Part shown: positions 1 through 8,774 of the stretch, piece after piece | Position numbering within the stretch: position 1 is the stretch's first letter | Layout: each line of letters opens with the position of its first letter | Origin: JBFMFH01 sp040752275 | GTDB taxonomy: Bacteria; Acidobacteriota; Vicinamibacteria; Vicinamibacterales; JAKQTR01 | DNA length: 50,441 bases | Assembly: GCA_040752275.1 (NCBI GenBank) | Contig: JBFMFH010000107.1 | Location: forward strand, 1 to 50,441 | Reading direction: 5' to 3' | Position numbers and translations under genes: made by a program | Notes under the pieces: model-generated | The model's database searches: none | Seen by the model: the letters and a program-made list of their open reading frames with translations, nothing else | Told to the model about the DNA's origin: nothing

Positions 1-220
1 CGGGGCATCCCGCCTGGCGGCGTTGCTCCTCCCTCACATACCGGGAGTATGCTCAGTCGTCGCGCCTGGCCAGCCGGGCGCCGCGCTCCGGGACTTCTGC
101 AAGGCATCACGGTTCCAGGGCACTAGTGCGATCCAGATCAGTGGACAGTGGGGTCGCCGCCCAGGTCCAGGAACCGGCCCGGAGGGCCGGAGTGTCCCAA
201 AGCAAACCATGTGAGCACGG
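1..220. other. no supported gene
   Basis: I see no convincing gene in this left edge. The short open frames on both strands have arginine/proline-rich translations typical of GC-rich non-coding sequence and no recognisable domain. It adjoins the dispersed repeat that starts near 221. Confidence 0.5.
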
Positions 221-413
221 CGACGGCGACAGTCTGCAAGACACGGCGGAGAACGAGGGGACCAGCCGGCGCATTGGTCCGCAGAGCAGCCGGCGTACGA
301 TCAGATCCGGCCGCGATGCGGCCTTGGCGCGCCGGAGCTGTCAGGTACTGCAGCAGGCGAAGGCGGCAGCCGGCGTCCAGCGGCCGACAACAGGCCGGAG
401 ACGTGTCTTGCCG
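221..413 (+). repeat. dispersed ~190 bp repeat, copy 1
   Basis: This segment aligns over nearly its full length with the reverse complement of 5540-5729. The alignment begins at CGACGGCGACAGT, passes through blocks such as GAGGGGACCA, CCGGCGCATT and GCGAAGGCGGCAGCCGGCGT, and ends at GTGTCTTGCCG, with scattered substitutions and small indels. It contains the stop codon and last ~24 codons of the DsbD-like gene, so the element was probably inserted or captured at that gene's 3' end. Its function is unknown. The two copies are in opposite orientation. Confidence 0.75.
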
Positions 414-913
414 CCGACGATCTCCATCGCCACGTCGACCGTCAGCGTCGTCGGCCGGAGGCAGATCGAGTCGTTGCACGCCTGGTAGCGGAACTGGATG
501 CGCACGGGCGCCATGCCAGGGAGCGCCTTCGGGCTCGCCTTCACCGGAATCGTGAACGGCGCCTCCCCGTCGTAGAACTCCACGGTCTCACCCGAGTTCG
601 GATCCGTCGCGAGGACCGGGGCCGGTCCCCCGACGTCACCGTCGAGATCGAACGGCTGGGACGGTGCGAGCCGAATCGTCGTGGCCACGGGCGGTGGCGG
701 CTGCGTCAGCGAGTAGAGATGCCATCCGTCGGCGATCGTGGCGACGAGTCTCACCAAGAATGCGCCGCCGGGTTTCACCGCCCTTGTCGCCGACGAGGCG
801 GCGAGCGTGACGGGATCCTCCTGGGCAGCACCCAGCGAGGCGGCCGCCAGCAGAATCGTGAGCACGAAGCCAGGCAGGCGGCCGCACCAGCGCGCCGCTC
901 CGTCGAGTGTCAT
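341..913 (-). CDS. stand-alone DsbD N-terminal-domain protein
   Basis: This is a 190-residue secreted protein. A signal peptide (hydrophobic stretch ~14-30, ending near SLGAAQ) is followed by one immunoglobulin-like fold typical of the periplasmic N-terminal domain of DsbD. The redox pair lies in YQACNDSIC (Cys146 and Cys151), the motif that accepts electrons in that family. The membrane and C-terminal thioredoxin domains of full DsbD are absent. The ATG at 913 has a good ribosome site (GAGGAAAC). The last ~24 residues are encoded by the dispersed repeat and are not expected to be domain sequence. The gene lies downstream of a secreted thioredoxin-fold protein on the same strand, a plausible redox partner. 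The domain call is firm; the partner is inference. Confidence 0.8.
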   Translation of the reverse strand: MTLDGAARWCGRLPGFVLTILLAAASLGAAQEDPVTLAASSATRAVKPGGAFLVRLVATIADGWHLYSLTQPPPPVATTIRLAPSQPFDLDGDVGGPAPVLATDPNSGETVEFYDGEAPFTIPVKASPKALPGMAPVRIQFRYQACNDSICLRPTTLTVDVAMEIVGGKTRLRPVVGRWTPAAAFACCST

Positions 914-935
914 GTTTCCTCACCTGTCCCCAGGG

Positions 936-992
936 CTAGCGAGGCTGCGCCTCAGACCGCCGAGGCGTGTGGTGGCGGCTCCGCCTCGCTAG
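936..992. repeat. REP-like hairpin element, copy A
   Basis: The perfect 10-bp inverted termini CTAGCGAGGC (936-945) and GCCTCGCTAG (983-992) enclose a second small hairpin, GCCTC/GAGGC, with an 8-nt loop. The 38-bp core (949-986) recurs at 11360-11397 with 35 of 38 identities. It lies between two minus-strand genes, in the 5' region of the DsbD-like gene. It looks like a REP/BIME-type palindromic unit, though no known family is claimed. Confidence 0.65.
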
Positions 993-1029
993 ATCACAGT
1001 ATCGACTTGCCCCGCCTGCGGCGGGGCGA

Positions 1030-1094
1030 AGACGTCTTGAAGGCCGCCACAAGACTTGACTCAAGTGTAACGAATTTCGGCCTTCAAGACGTCT
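1030..1094. terminator. 17-bp perfect inverted repeat (possible terminator)
   Basis: AGACGTCTTGAAGGCCG (1030-1046) and its exact reverse complement (1078-1094) flank a 31-nt loop that itself contains the small dyad ACTTGA/TCAAGT. It begins 38 bp past the stop codon of the thioredoxin-fold gene, so a terminator or 3'-end-protecting role is possible. No T-tract follows on either strand, so it is not a canonical intrinsic terminator. Confidence 0.45.
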
Positions 1095-1131
1095 AGGCCC
1101 CTGGAGCCACGATTGTTGTCTGTCCCCGAAA

Positions 1132-2955
1132 TCAGAGCCCCGGATCTCGGGCTGTTCCTGACGCCGGCACCTTCACCGTGACCGCCTGCAGGATCTTCTT
1201 CGAGTCGTCCTCCTGGACAAACGCCACGACCGACAGCCGGCTGGCGTCGATGCCGTGCTTCTTCTCCGCGAACTCGAATTTGCCGAACCGAGTGTTGTTC
1301 ACCTCGAAGTCGTCGAGATGCGCCTTCGCTTCCGCCACCGCCTTGTCGATGTCGAACGTGTGCGCAACCTTCAGCGAGCCGGCCTTCGCCGGGAACCCGA
1401 TGACCTCGTCCGAAGACCGGGCGAGCTGCCGGACCACCATCGGATGGAACCGCACGCCGTTCTCGCCGCTGTAGGTCACGAGCTCCTCAACCAGGGCCAG
1501 GTGCAGCGTGACCGCCCTGCCGTTGGTCTTGATCTTCGACGCCCGGGCCACGACCTCGATCGCGGTCCCTGACCCGTTGACCTCCAGTTCGACGTTCGCC
1601 GACGGCTTCGCGACGAGGCGCCTGTCGACGACCGACTCGACGCGGTCGGCGAAGAGCTTCTGAGCCCCCAATGCGGCACCCCCACCCACGTGCCGCGTAT
1701 CGCCGTCGATGAAGAATGTCGGCGTCCCGTTGACGGCATAGTACTTCGCTCGATCGAGCGACGATGGGTTCGTCATCGGATCGGGTCGCGGGATGTGCAG
1801 GTGATAGACCAGAACGGCCAGATCGCGCGGCGCGTAGCGCTCCATTGCCCCCTCGAACGCGAGGTCGGCCGCCACGCACGGCGGGCATCCGGATCCCGTG
1901 AACAGCTCCGCCACCACCGTCCGCCCGGCCCGCGGCGCACCGAGCCCGTAGGGCGACACGTCGACCTTGGTGGCCGTTCGCTCGTAGCGCTCGTTGAGCA
2001 TCTCGTCGAGGCCGTCCAGCGATCCTCTGTGCGTCTTCCGGTAGACCTCCGCGAGGTCCGCCCGGCCCTCCCGGTTCAGTTGCCCGGCCAGCGCCGCCAC
2101 GGTGAGGTATTCCAGTTGTTCGTAGTCGAACCCGGCCTGCTTGGCGTACTTCGCCAACTGGACGGCCGCCGTCGCGGCCGGGCGGGCCGACGGATCCATC
2201 AGGAAGGCCTCCTTGAGGGCCTTCTCGGCCTCGCCGGTCTTCCCCCGTCTGTCGAGCACCTGCCCGAGTGTGACGAGCGCTGACTGCCTTGACGAGGTGA
2301 ACATCGAGGTGTAGAGGGCCGCACCTGGCCCCTGGAGGGGCTTGGCCTGAGGGTTCCTCTTGGCTGCCTCAGCCTGCCGCTCGACAAACGCCGTCTTCTG
2401 GGCCTCGACAAACGCACGCTCGTCCGACAGCTCCTCCACGGCCCTGCGGGCGTACTTCTCGGCCTCCTCCAGCAGGATGCCTGCGTTGGAGAGGGCGGAC
2501 GCCACCGATCCGGCAGAACTCCGGCCCGAGACGGGCGGCTTCTCCGCGATCTTGCCGGCTTGTTCCTGGACCTGCTTGATGCCGTCGGTGACCTTCCGCA
2601 CGAGCGCCATCAGGATCTGATTCTCGGCCGCGTTCACCACGGAGGTGCCGGGAAAGTCCTCGATCAGCTTCCGCAGCGCGGCGAGCTTCTCGTCGGGGTC
2701 GGTGATCTTGATGGCGGCGGCGTAGGCCTTCTGCTCGGGCGTCTGCTCGCGGGAAGCCGGCGCAGCCTGCTGCGCGGGTGGTGCCGGTTTCTGGCTACTC
2801 GGCGTCTGTGCGTCAGCCTTCGCCGGTGGCGTTGGCCTTGCCGCCTGGGTCTCGGAACTGGCGGCTGATTGGCGTGGAGCCGCCTGTGCGCCGGTCAGGC
2901 CGATGAGCAGGCAGGCGCACACGACGAGGGGAAGAAGGTCGAGCTTCCTATGCAT
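1132..2955 (-). CDS. secreted TPR/thioredoxin-fold protein with CPPC motif
   Basis: A 607-residue exported protein: signal peptide ~1-26, a Pro/Ala/Gln-rich linker to ~72, a long helical region with TPR-like repeats (~75-310), and a thioredoxin-fold domain. The redox motif is GSGCPPC (Cys357/Cys360) and the cis-proline segment is GTPTFFIDG (~410-418). A C-terminal beta-rich region (~450-600) is not recognised. The ATG at 2955 has AGGAG eight bases upstream. It is predicted to act in the periplasm as a thiol oxidoreductase or redox-regulated scaffold. The DsbD-like redox protein follows on the same strand. The thioredoxin fold is well supported; the substrate is unknown. Confidence 0.75.
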   Translation of the reverse strand: MHRKLDLLPLVVCACLLIGLTGAQAAPRQSAASSETQAARPTPPAKADAQTPSSQKPAPPAQQAAPASREQTPEQKAYAAAIKITDPDEKLAALRKLIEDFPGTSVVNAAENQILMALVRKVTDGIKQVQEQAGKIAEKPPVSGRSSAGSVASALSNAGILLEEAEKYARRAVEELSDERAFVEAQKTAFVERQAEAAKRNPQAKPLQGPGAALYTSMFTSSRQSALVTLGQVLDRRGKTGEAEKALKEAFLMDPSARPAATAAVQLAKYAKQAGFDYEQLEYLTVAALAGQLNREGRADLAEVYRKTHRGSLDGLDEMLNERYERTATKVDVSPYGLGAPRAGRTVVAELFTGSGCPPCVAADLAFEGAMERYAPRDLAVLVYHLHIPRPDPMTNPSSLDRAKYYAVNGTPTFFIDGDTRHVGGGAALGAQKLFADRVESVVDRRLVAKPSANVELEVNGSGTAIEVVARASKIKTNGRAVTLHLALVEELVTYSGENGVRFHPMVVRQLARSSDEVIGFPAKAGSLKVAHTFDIDKAVAEAKAHLDDFEVNNTRFGKFEFAEKKHGIDASRLSVVAFVQEDDSKKILQAVTVKVPASGTARDPGL

Positions 2956-2984
2956 GGGACGGACTCCTGCGAAGGTGTGAACCG

Positions 2985-4049
2985 CTACGCAACCGTGATG
3001 TCCTTCTCGAGGTACACGTCCTGAATGAGATTCAGGAGCTTCACGCCCTCGTTCATCGGCCGCTGGAAGGCCTTTCGACCCGAGATGAGGCCCATGCCGC
3101 CGGCCCGCTTGTTGATCACGGCCGTGGCCACAGCGTCGCCGAAATCATCCTTGCCCGAGGCGCCGCCCGAGTTGATGAGCCCCGCGCGGCCCATGAAGCA
3201 GTTCACCACCTGATAGCGCGTCAGGTCGATCGGATGATCGGTCGTCAGCGTCGTGTAGATGCGCTCGTCGAGCTTGCCGTAGCTCGAGCTGCCCGTATTC
3301 ATCGCCTTGAAGCCACCGTTGTTCTCGGGGAGCTTCTGCTTGATGATGTCGGCCTGGATCGTCACGCCGAGGTGGTTCGCCTGGCCCGTCAGGTCGGCAC
3401 TGACGTGGTAGTCCTTGTCCTTCTTGAACTCGCTGTTGCGCAGGTAGCACCAGAGGACCGTCGCCATCCCCATCTCGTGGGCCAGGGCAAAGGCCTCGGC
3501 CACCTCGACGATCTGGCGGCCGCTCTCCTCGGATCCGAAGTAGATGGTTGCCCCTACGGCCGCCGCGCCCATCTCCGCCGCCTGCTGGACCGTGCCGAAC
3601 ATGATCTGGTCGAACTTGTTCGGGTAGGTCAGCAGTTCGTTGTGGTTGATCTTCACGATGAAGGGGATCTTGTGCGCGTACTTGCGCGCGACCATGCCCA
3701 GCACGCCGAAGGTCGAGGCTACGGCGTTGCAGCCGCCCTCGACAGCCAGCCTTACGATGTTCTCCGCATCGAAGTAGATCGGGTTCTTCGCGAAGCTCGC
3801 CCCGCCCGAGTGTTCGATCCCCTGATCCACCGGGAGGATCGACATGTAGCCCGTCCCGCGCAGCCGGCCGTGGCTGAAGATGCGTTCGATGCTGGCCAGC
3901 ACACGATTGTTCCGGTCGGACGCGGCGAGCACACGGTCCACGAAGTCCGGGCCGGGCAGCACCAGCTGTTCCCTTGGAACCGTCGTGCACGTGTGCTCGA
4001 GCAGCGACGCGGCCCGATCGCCGAGCAACTCAACCAGTTCCCTCTTCAT
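2985..4049 (-). CDS. fbaB: class I fructose-bisphosphate aldolase (FbaB/DhnA family)
   Basis: A 354-residue cytoplasmic aldolase that cleaves fructose 1,6-bisphosphate to dihydroxyacetone phosphate and glyceraldehyde 3-phosphate in glycolysis and gluconeogenesis. The family signature LPVDQGIEHSGGASF lies at ~72-86, FIVKINHNE at ~130, and a lysine at residue 237 (ADIIKQK) is where the Schiff-base lysine of bacterial FbaB proteins is expected. C-terminal phosphate-binding segments (INSGGASGKDD, MGLISGRKAFQRP) are present. Length matches the family. The ATG is preceded by GGGGAG at good spacing. It lies 75 bp downstream of tyrS and 29 bp upstream of the thioredoxin-fold gene, so these may share a transcript. 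Confidence 0.93.
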   Translation of the reverse strand: MKRELVELLGDRAASLLEHTCTTVPREQLVLPGPDFVDRVLAASDRNNRVLASIERIFSHGRLRGTGYMSILPVDQGIEHSGGASFAKNPIYFDAENIVRLAVEGGCNAVASTFGVLGMVARKYAHKIPFIVKINHNELLTYPNKFDQIMFGTVQQAAEMGAAAVGATIYFGSEESGRQIVEVAEAFALAHEMGMATVLWCYLRNSEFKKDKDYHVSADLTGQANHLGVTIQADIIKQKLPENNGGFKAMNTGSSSYGKLDERIYTTLTTDHPIDLTRYQVVNCFMGRAGLINSGGASGKDDFGDAVATAVINKRAGGMGLISGRKAFQRPMNEGVKLLNLIQDVYLEKDITVA

Positions 4050-4124
4050 GCTGGGCTCTCCCCGCTGTCTGCCAGAGACGATGATGACTGGGTTGTTCGG
4101 ACATTATAGCCAGCCGAGCCCGTC

Positions 4125-5408
4125 CTACTGCGTGCGGATGCGCACGACGTGGTTCTGGCGGGCCCCCTTCCTGAGGACGAAGACCTGGCCGCCGATGGCC
4201 CGGGTGCGCGGGATGCGGGCGCGCTCGTCGCCGACACGTTCGCCGTTGACGTAGACGCCTCCTCCCTTCACCAGCCGCATGGCTTCGCCCTTCGACGTTG
4301 CGAGCATCGTGGCGACGAGCATGTCCGCGATGGCCATGCCTTCGCCGGACACCTGGTCCGGATCAATCTCGGTCGACGGCACGTCGTCGAACACCTCGAG
4401 GACCTCGTCGACGGTCAGTTCCCCGATGCGACCGCCGAACAGCAGCGCCGACGCGTGCTCGGCCCGGGTCACCGCCTCCCGTCCATGAATGGTTCGCGTC
4501 ACCTCGCGCGCGAGCAGCCGTTGGGCCTCGCGCCGTTCGGGCGCCGCGCGCCACGCATCTTCGCCCTCCCGGATGGCCGCCTCGCCGAGGAACGTGAAGT
4601 ACTTCAAGTACTTCACGACATCCCTATCGTCGGTGTTCAGCCAGAACTGGTAGAAGCGGTACGGCGAGGTCAGCGCCGGGTCGAGCCACACGGCCCCGGC
4701 CTCCGTCTTGCCGAACTTCACGCCGGACGAGGCCGTCACCAGCGGCATGACCAGTCCATGTGCCTTCGTGCCGCGCAGGCGGCGGATCAGATCGCAGCCT
4801 GCGGTGATGTTGCCCCACTGGTCGCTGCCGCCCAACTGCAGCGTGCAGCCGTGGCGATCGAACAGCTCGAGGAAGTCGTACGACTGCAGCAGCAGGTAGC
4901 TGAATTCCGTGAACGAGATGCCCTCTTCCTCCGCGAGCCTGCGCTTCACCGACTCCTTCGCCAGCATGTAGTTGACGGTGAAGTGCTTGCCGATGTCGCG
5001 CAAGAACCCGACGAGATCCAGACGACGCAGCCAGTCGGCGTTGTTGACGATGCGGGCGGGGTTGTCGGGGGCCTCGAAGTCGAGCACCGTTGCCAGCTGA
5101 CGGCGGATACCCTCGACGTTCGCATCAATCTGCTCGACATCGAGGAGCTGGCGCTCCGCGGTCTTGCCGCTCGGGTCGCCGATCATGCCGGTTCCGCCGC
5201 CGACAATGGCGATAGGACTGTGACCGAACCGCTGCATGCGAGCGAGGGCCATCATGGGCAGCAGCGATCCAACGTGCAAGCTGGCGGCTGTAGGGTCGAA
5301 CCCGATGTAGCACGTGACCTTCTCGCGCGCGAGCACGTCGCGCAGGCCGTCGGTGGCCTCGTAGGTCAGACCGCGCCATTCGAATTCGGCAAAGACGTCA
5401 GTCGGCAT
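4125..5408 (-). CDS. tyrS: tyrosine--tRNA ligase
   Basis: Class I aminoacyl-tRNA synthetase charging tRNA-Tyr. The Rossmann core carries YIGFDPTAASLHVGS (HIGH-type motif, ~34-48), GGGTGMIGDPSGK, the tyrosine-specificity segment QLGGSDQWGN, and the KMSKS-equivalent KFGKTEAG (~229). An S4 RNA-binding domain with VKGGGVYVNGERVGD forms the C-terminus. I chose the ATG at 5408, starting MPTDVFAEFE. An in-frame GTG at 5432 would add eight residues that are not typical of the family. No strong ribosome site is visible for either start. Confidence 0.95.
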   Translation of the reverse strand: MPTDVFAEFEWRGLTYEATDGLRDVLAREKVTCYIGFDPTAASLHVGSLLPMMALARMQRFGHSPIAIVGGGTGMIGDPSGKTAERQLLDVEQIDANVEGIRRQLATVLDFEAPDNPARIVNNADWLRRLDLVGFLRDIGKHFTVNYMLAKESVKRRLAEEEGISFTEFSYLLLQSYDFLELFDRHGCTLQLGGSDQWGNITAGCDLIRRLRGTKAHGLVMPLVTASSGVKFGKTEAGAVWLDPALTSPYRFYQFWLNTDDRDVVKYLKYFTFLGEAAIREGEDAWRAAPERREAQRLLAREVTRTIHGREAVTRAEHASALLFGGRIGELTVDEVLEVFDDVPSTEIDPDQVSGEGMAIADMLVATMLATSKGEAMRLVKGGGVYVNGERVGDERARIPRTRAIGGQVFVLRKGARQNHVVRIRTQ

Positions 5409-5539
5409 GGGAAGTACTATATCCCGCCGCACCGGTCCGCGTTCGGCGGATTGTCAGGCGTCCGGGACGGGAGACCAGCTTCTCCGCATGTCTCGCGTGG
5501 CGGTGTGCGCGTCACCTTCGCAGGCCCGTTCGCGCTCGC

Positions 5540-5729
5540 CGGCAAGACACCGCTCCGTCCCGTTATGGTCCGCCGGACGCCGGCTGCCGCCTTCGCCAAA
5601 CGCGCTGCCGCGCGGCTTCGGCGGGCCAGGGCCGCGTCGCGGCCTGTTCGCGCCAGAGGCTGCTCCGCGGACGAATGCGCCGGTTGGTCCCCTCGTCCTG
5701 CGCGGCGTCTCTGCACACTGTCGCCGTCG
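5540..5729 (-). repeat. dispersed ~190 bp repeat, copy 2 (inverted)
   Basis: This is the inverted counterpart of 221-413, with matching ends (CGGCAAGACAC at 5540; ACTGTCGCCGTCG at 5717-5729). It occupies most of the 378-bp gap between tyrS and the VWFA-related gene. Translations in several frames look Arg/Ala-rich but show no domain, so I treat the gap as non-coding. Confidence 0.75.
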
Positions 5730-5786
5730 GCTCGGCTCAAGGGCCTGCTCAGTGACGCGCATCCCGCCCGCCGCGGTGCGTGATCA

Positions 5787-8066
5787 TCAGCGAATGTCCG
5801 CGCTCGTCGTGACCGAGAAGCGGCGGAAGTTCGCGTAGCGCGCGAGGCACTCGACCAGCGTCTTGTCGCTCATGATCCGGCCGATGGCGTCGCCGCCCTC
5901 GTACCACTCCCACATGTAGGCGGGCACCAGGACCCGGAATCCCGGCTCGAGCCGGTACCGCGTGACGATGGACGAACGGCGCTGTGTTCCCCCTGCCGAA
6001 CCGGTCCTGGTGTTTGTGGGCTCGAACCGGAGCTCGGTCTGCGCGACATGCCCGCTCTCATCGTCGATCCAGACTCGCCCCGTGAGTGGTACGTCGTCTC
6101 CCGACGAGGTGCCGACCAGTGTGGGCCGCTGCCTCTCGTTGAAGAACAGGACGTGAGTCGGCCTGCCGTCGAGCATCTGGGCGCCGACGGTCTTGAACTC
6201 GAACCGGGCTCGGTGCGTCGGGTGCATGAAGGCCAGTGCGAGCGTGGGCAGATTGAGGTTCCTCCTGAAGTCACCCAGGTTCCAGCGGGCACTCTCGTCG
6301 GCCACCCGGCGAAGCTGCGCGGCGCTCTCAGCGCTGGAGGAGAGAAACAGCTCCCTCACGCGTTCCTCGCGATCGCGGACCGGCCTGCCGTCGACGACGG
6401 CGACGTCGCGGTAGCCGACCCAGCGTTTGCCGGGCAACTGCACCAGCAGGACATCCGAGAGCAGCTGCCGGCGCGAGATGATTGGTCCAGACGACTTCAC
6501 CTCGCTGTCGCGATCAGCCCATTCGAGCGCCAGCTCATCGGCGGGCGACGAGGGGTTCCCGCGCCATGGGCGCACGAGCTGGACGTAGCGCTCCTCGGCC
6601 ACGGCCGACGAGAACTCTCGCTCGAACAGCTCAACGTACGCGCCGAGCCCGCGCACGAGGTTGTGCGCGGCGAACGCGCCGGTCGCCGGCGCATCGGGAT
6701 CGACAGGGCCGTCGCGGCCCTCGAGCGGCGCACGTGGTGGCAAACCCACAGGCGTCGCAGGCGCAGCGGCGGGTGGGGCAATCGCAGGCGCCGTCGCTGG
6801 CGGGGCGGCCGCAGCGGACTCGGCAGGGATTCCGGGTAGATCCGCCTCCGGTTGCACGGCCGCGGTCCGGAACGTGAACTCGCGGCGCGCTCGCACGAAC
6901 ACGCCGCGGCGGGTGGCGACCTCGACGGTGATGCGGTGCGGCTTTCCGTCTCGGTCGGAGGGAATCGACTCGAACGAGAGTTCGTACGCGCCCGCCAGCT
7001 CTCGCAAGACCCGCGTGAACGCACCTTCCCCTACCGGTGTCGTCACCACCACGCCGCCGGTCTCGGTCGCGAGCATTGCCGACAGGGAGAGTTCCTGGTT
7101 CAAGGGGGGCGGAGGCGGTCCGGAGAGATCCGTCCGGGCAATCTCGGTTGCCGTTGAGACCTGGAGCGCGTGCACGTGCACGCGCGAGGTCGCCGCCGCC
7201 GCCGATACACGCTTGAGGATGGACAACTCGTCGATCGGAAGGTACCCGCCGGTCGTAATCAGCAGGAGGTGCTTCGGGCCGGAGACCGATCCGAGGGCCT
7301 CAATCAGCCGTTCCAGGGCGGCGAGAGTGGCTTGCGACTGCGCGCGCGTCTCCTGGAGCAGCACGCCCGCCTCGCGCTCGATGGCCGCCGGGCAGTCGGC
7401 TCCCCGGTTGACGAGCCGCGAGCACTCCCGTTCGTACACGTCCTGAAAGGCCAGCCGGTCGTTGATCGAGATCCGGTAGGCCTCGTCGGCGCTCATCGTG
7501 ATCGTGCGGCCGGGGCCCGGCGGACGGCCCGTGCCTGGGGCCTCGATGAGTGCCTCGGCGAGGGCGTCGCGATCGCGCGAGAGGCGCAGCGTACCCTGGC
7601 TCACCGGAATCGTCCAGACGGCGAAGCGGTCGGCCGGCCCCGCACGGTCCAGGAACCGCGCCGCAGCCTCCAGGAACGTCCGTCCGCCGCCGGCGGGTAT
7701 CTGGTCGCGGTCGACCACAAACACGAACCGCCGGCCCGGCACCGGCGCGGCCGCGTCGTCCGTTGCCACGCCGGCTTCGGGTGGCAGTGCTTCACCGGTT
7801 GCCGCCGCGGCGCTGGTGCCGACGAACCGCAGCCCGGTCAGGGAACGCTCGACGCCGTCGACCCTCAGACGCAGGTCGCTCGCCTTCAGGTCGGTGATGG
7901 GCTCGCCGCTCCGGGTCGTCACCGCGAGATCGACGAGCACGATGTCGACGCCCGTCTCGTAGGTCGGCTTGGGAAGCTGCTGGGACTGACCCGAGAGGGT
8001 GACAGATGGGAGGAACAGCGTCCCGGCACAGAGTCTCAGGACTGCCGCCCTCGCGATGTGGTTCAC
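5787..8066 (-). CDS. VWFA-related secreted protein, long form
   Basis: A 759-residue exported protein of the acidobacterial VWFA-related family. The N-terminal signal peptide ends near TLSGQSQQ. The segment ETGVDIVLVDLAVTTRSGEPITDL is the family's usual start. A von Willebrand A-like fold follows, with RRFVFVVDRDQIP in the position of the metal-binding strand, degenerate compared with a strict DxSxS site. A Pro/Ala-rich linker (~440-475) leads to an unrecognised C-terminal region. I chose the GTG at 8066, which has GGAG upstream and places the signal peptide at the N-terminus; the frame is open to 8147. It follows purN by 93 bp, but nothing ties it to purine synthesis. Confidence 0.8.
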   Translation of the reverse strand: MNHIARAAVLRLCAGTLFLPSVTLSGQSQQLPKPTYETGVDIVLVDLAVTTRSGEPITDLKASDLRLRVDGVERSLTGLRFVGTSAAAATGEALPPEAGVATDDAAAPVPGRRFVFVVDRDQIPAGGGRTFLEAAARFLDRAGPADRFAVWTIPVSQGTLRLSRDRDALAEALIEAPGTGRPPGPGRTITMSADEAYRISINDRLAFQDVYERECSRLVNRGADCPAAIEREAGVLLQETRAQSQATLAALERLIEALGSVSGPKHLLLITTGGYLPIDELSILKRVSAAAATSRVHVHALQVSTATEIARTDLSGPPPPPLNQELSLSAMLATETGGVVVTTPVGEGAFTRVLRELAGAYELSFESIPSDRDGKPHRITVEVATRRGVFVRARREFTFRTAAVQPEADLPGIPAESAAAAPPATAPAIAPPAAAPATPVGLPPRAPLEGRDGPVDPDAPATGAFAAHNLVRGLGAYVELFEREFSSAVAEERYVQLVRPWRGNPSSPADELALEWADRDSEVKSSGPIISRRQLLSDVLLVQLPGKRWVGYRDVAVVDGRPVRDREERVRELFLSSSAESAAQLRRVADESARWNLGDFRRNLNLPTLALAFMHPTHRARFEFKTVGAQMLDGRPTHVLFFNERQRPTLVGTSSGDDVPLTGRVWIDDESGHVAQTELRFEPTNTRTGSAGGTQRRSSIVTRYRLEPGFRVLVPAYMWEWYEGGDAIGRIMSDKTLVECLARYANFRRFSVTTSADIR

Positions 8067-8159
8067 GCTGCCACTCCGTCTACCAGATACTCGATTGATA
8101 TGACCAACCTCAGCGTGATCAACAACGCCGTGATCCGAACCGGGCACGACAGGACACGG

Positions 8160-8774
8160 CTAGCCGCCCTGGCGGCGAATGAAGCGGCGGCCGTCGAGCG
8201 TCCAGTCTCCATCGAGCACGATCTTCACGGCCGCAGGGTACAGCCTGTGTTCCTCGACGAGGATTCGATCGGCCAGTGATTCCTCGGTGTCATCGTCGTG
8301 GACCGGAACCGCCGCCTGGAGGACGATCGGTCCAGCGTCGAGGTCGGTGTTCACCACGTGCACGGTCACCCCGGACACCTTGACCCCGTGCCGCACGGCC
8401 TGCCGCTGGGCATGCAGGCCCGGAAACGCCGGCAGAAGCGCCGGATGGATGTTCAGGATCCGGTTCGGAAACGCCTCCACGAATGTGGCGCCGAGCAGCC
8501 GCATGAACCCGGCGAGGCAGACCAGCGAGACCCCGTGCGCCCGGAGGTCATCGACCAACACCTGCTCGAAGGCCGCGCGGTCTTCGTACGCCTGGTGGTC
8601 GCGCACAAGCGCCGGGATGCCCACCGCGCGCGCCCGCGTGAGACCGTATGCCTCGGCGCGGTTCGAGATGACCACCGCGATGCGCGCGTCGAGCCGGCCG
8701 TCCCTCGTTGCGTCGATGAGCGCCTGCAGGTTCGATCCTCGCCCCGAGATCAGCACGCCGACGTTGCGGTTCAC
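8160..8774 (-). CDS. purN: phosphoribosylglycinamide formyltransferase
   Basis: A 204-residue GAR transformylase using 10-formyl-tetrahydrofolate in de novo purine synthesis (cytoplasm). It shows the N-terminal VLISGRGSNLQAL phosphate-binding loop, the catalytic segment NIHPALLPAFPG (Asn108, His110) and the catalytic aspartate in TDLDAGP (Asp146). It starts with GTG, which overlaps the purM stop codon as GTGA; the upstream GGGAG inside the purM end serves as ribosome site. This indicates translational coupling with purM. Confidence 0.96.
   Translation of the reverse strand: MNRNVGVLISGRGSNLQALIDATRDGRLDARIAVVISNRAEAYGLTRARAVGIPALVRDHQAYEDRAAFEQVLVDDLRAHGVSLVCLAGFMRLLGATFVEAFPNRILNIHPALLPAFPGLHAQRQAVRHGVKVSGVTVHVVNTDLDAGPIVLQAAVPVHDDDTEESLADRILVEEHRLYPAAVKIVLDGDWTLDGRRFIRRQGG

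Noticed and set aside
4149..5783. 544-codon plus-strand open frame opposite tyrS
   Set aside because: It is an antisense shadow of tyrS and the repeat: the translation is rich in Arg, His and Gly with no domain, while the other strand encodes a textbook synthetase.
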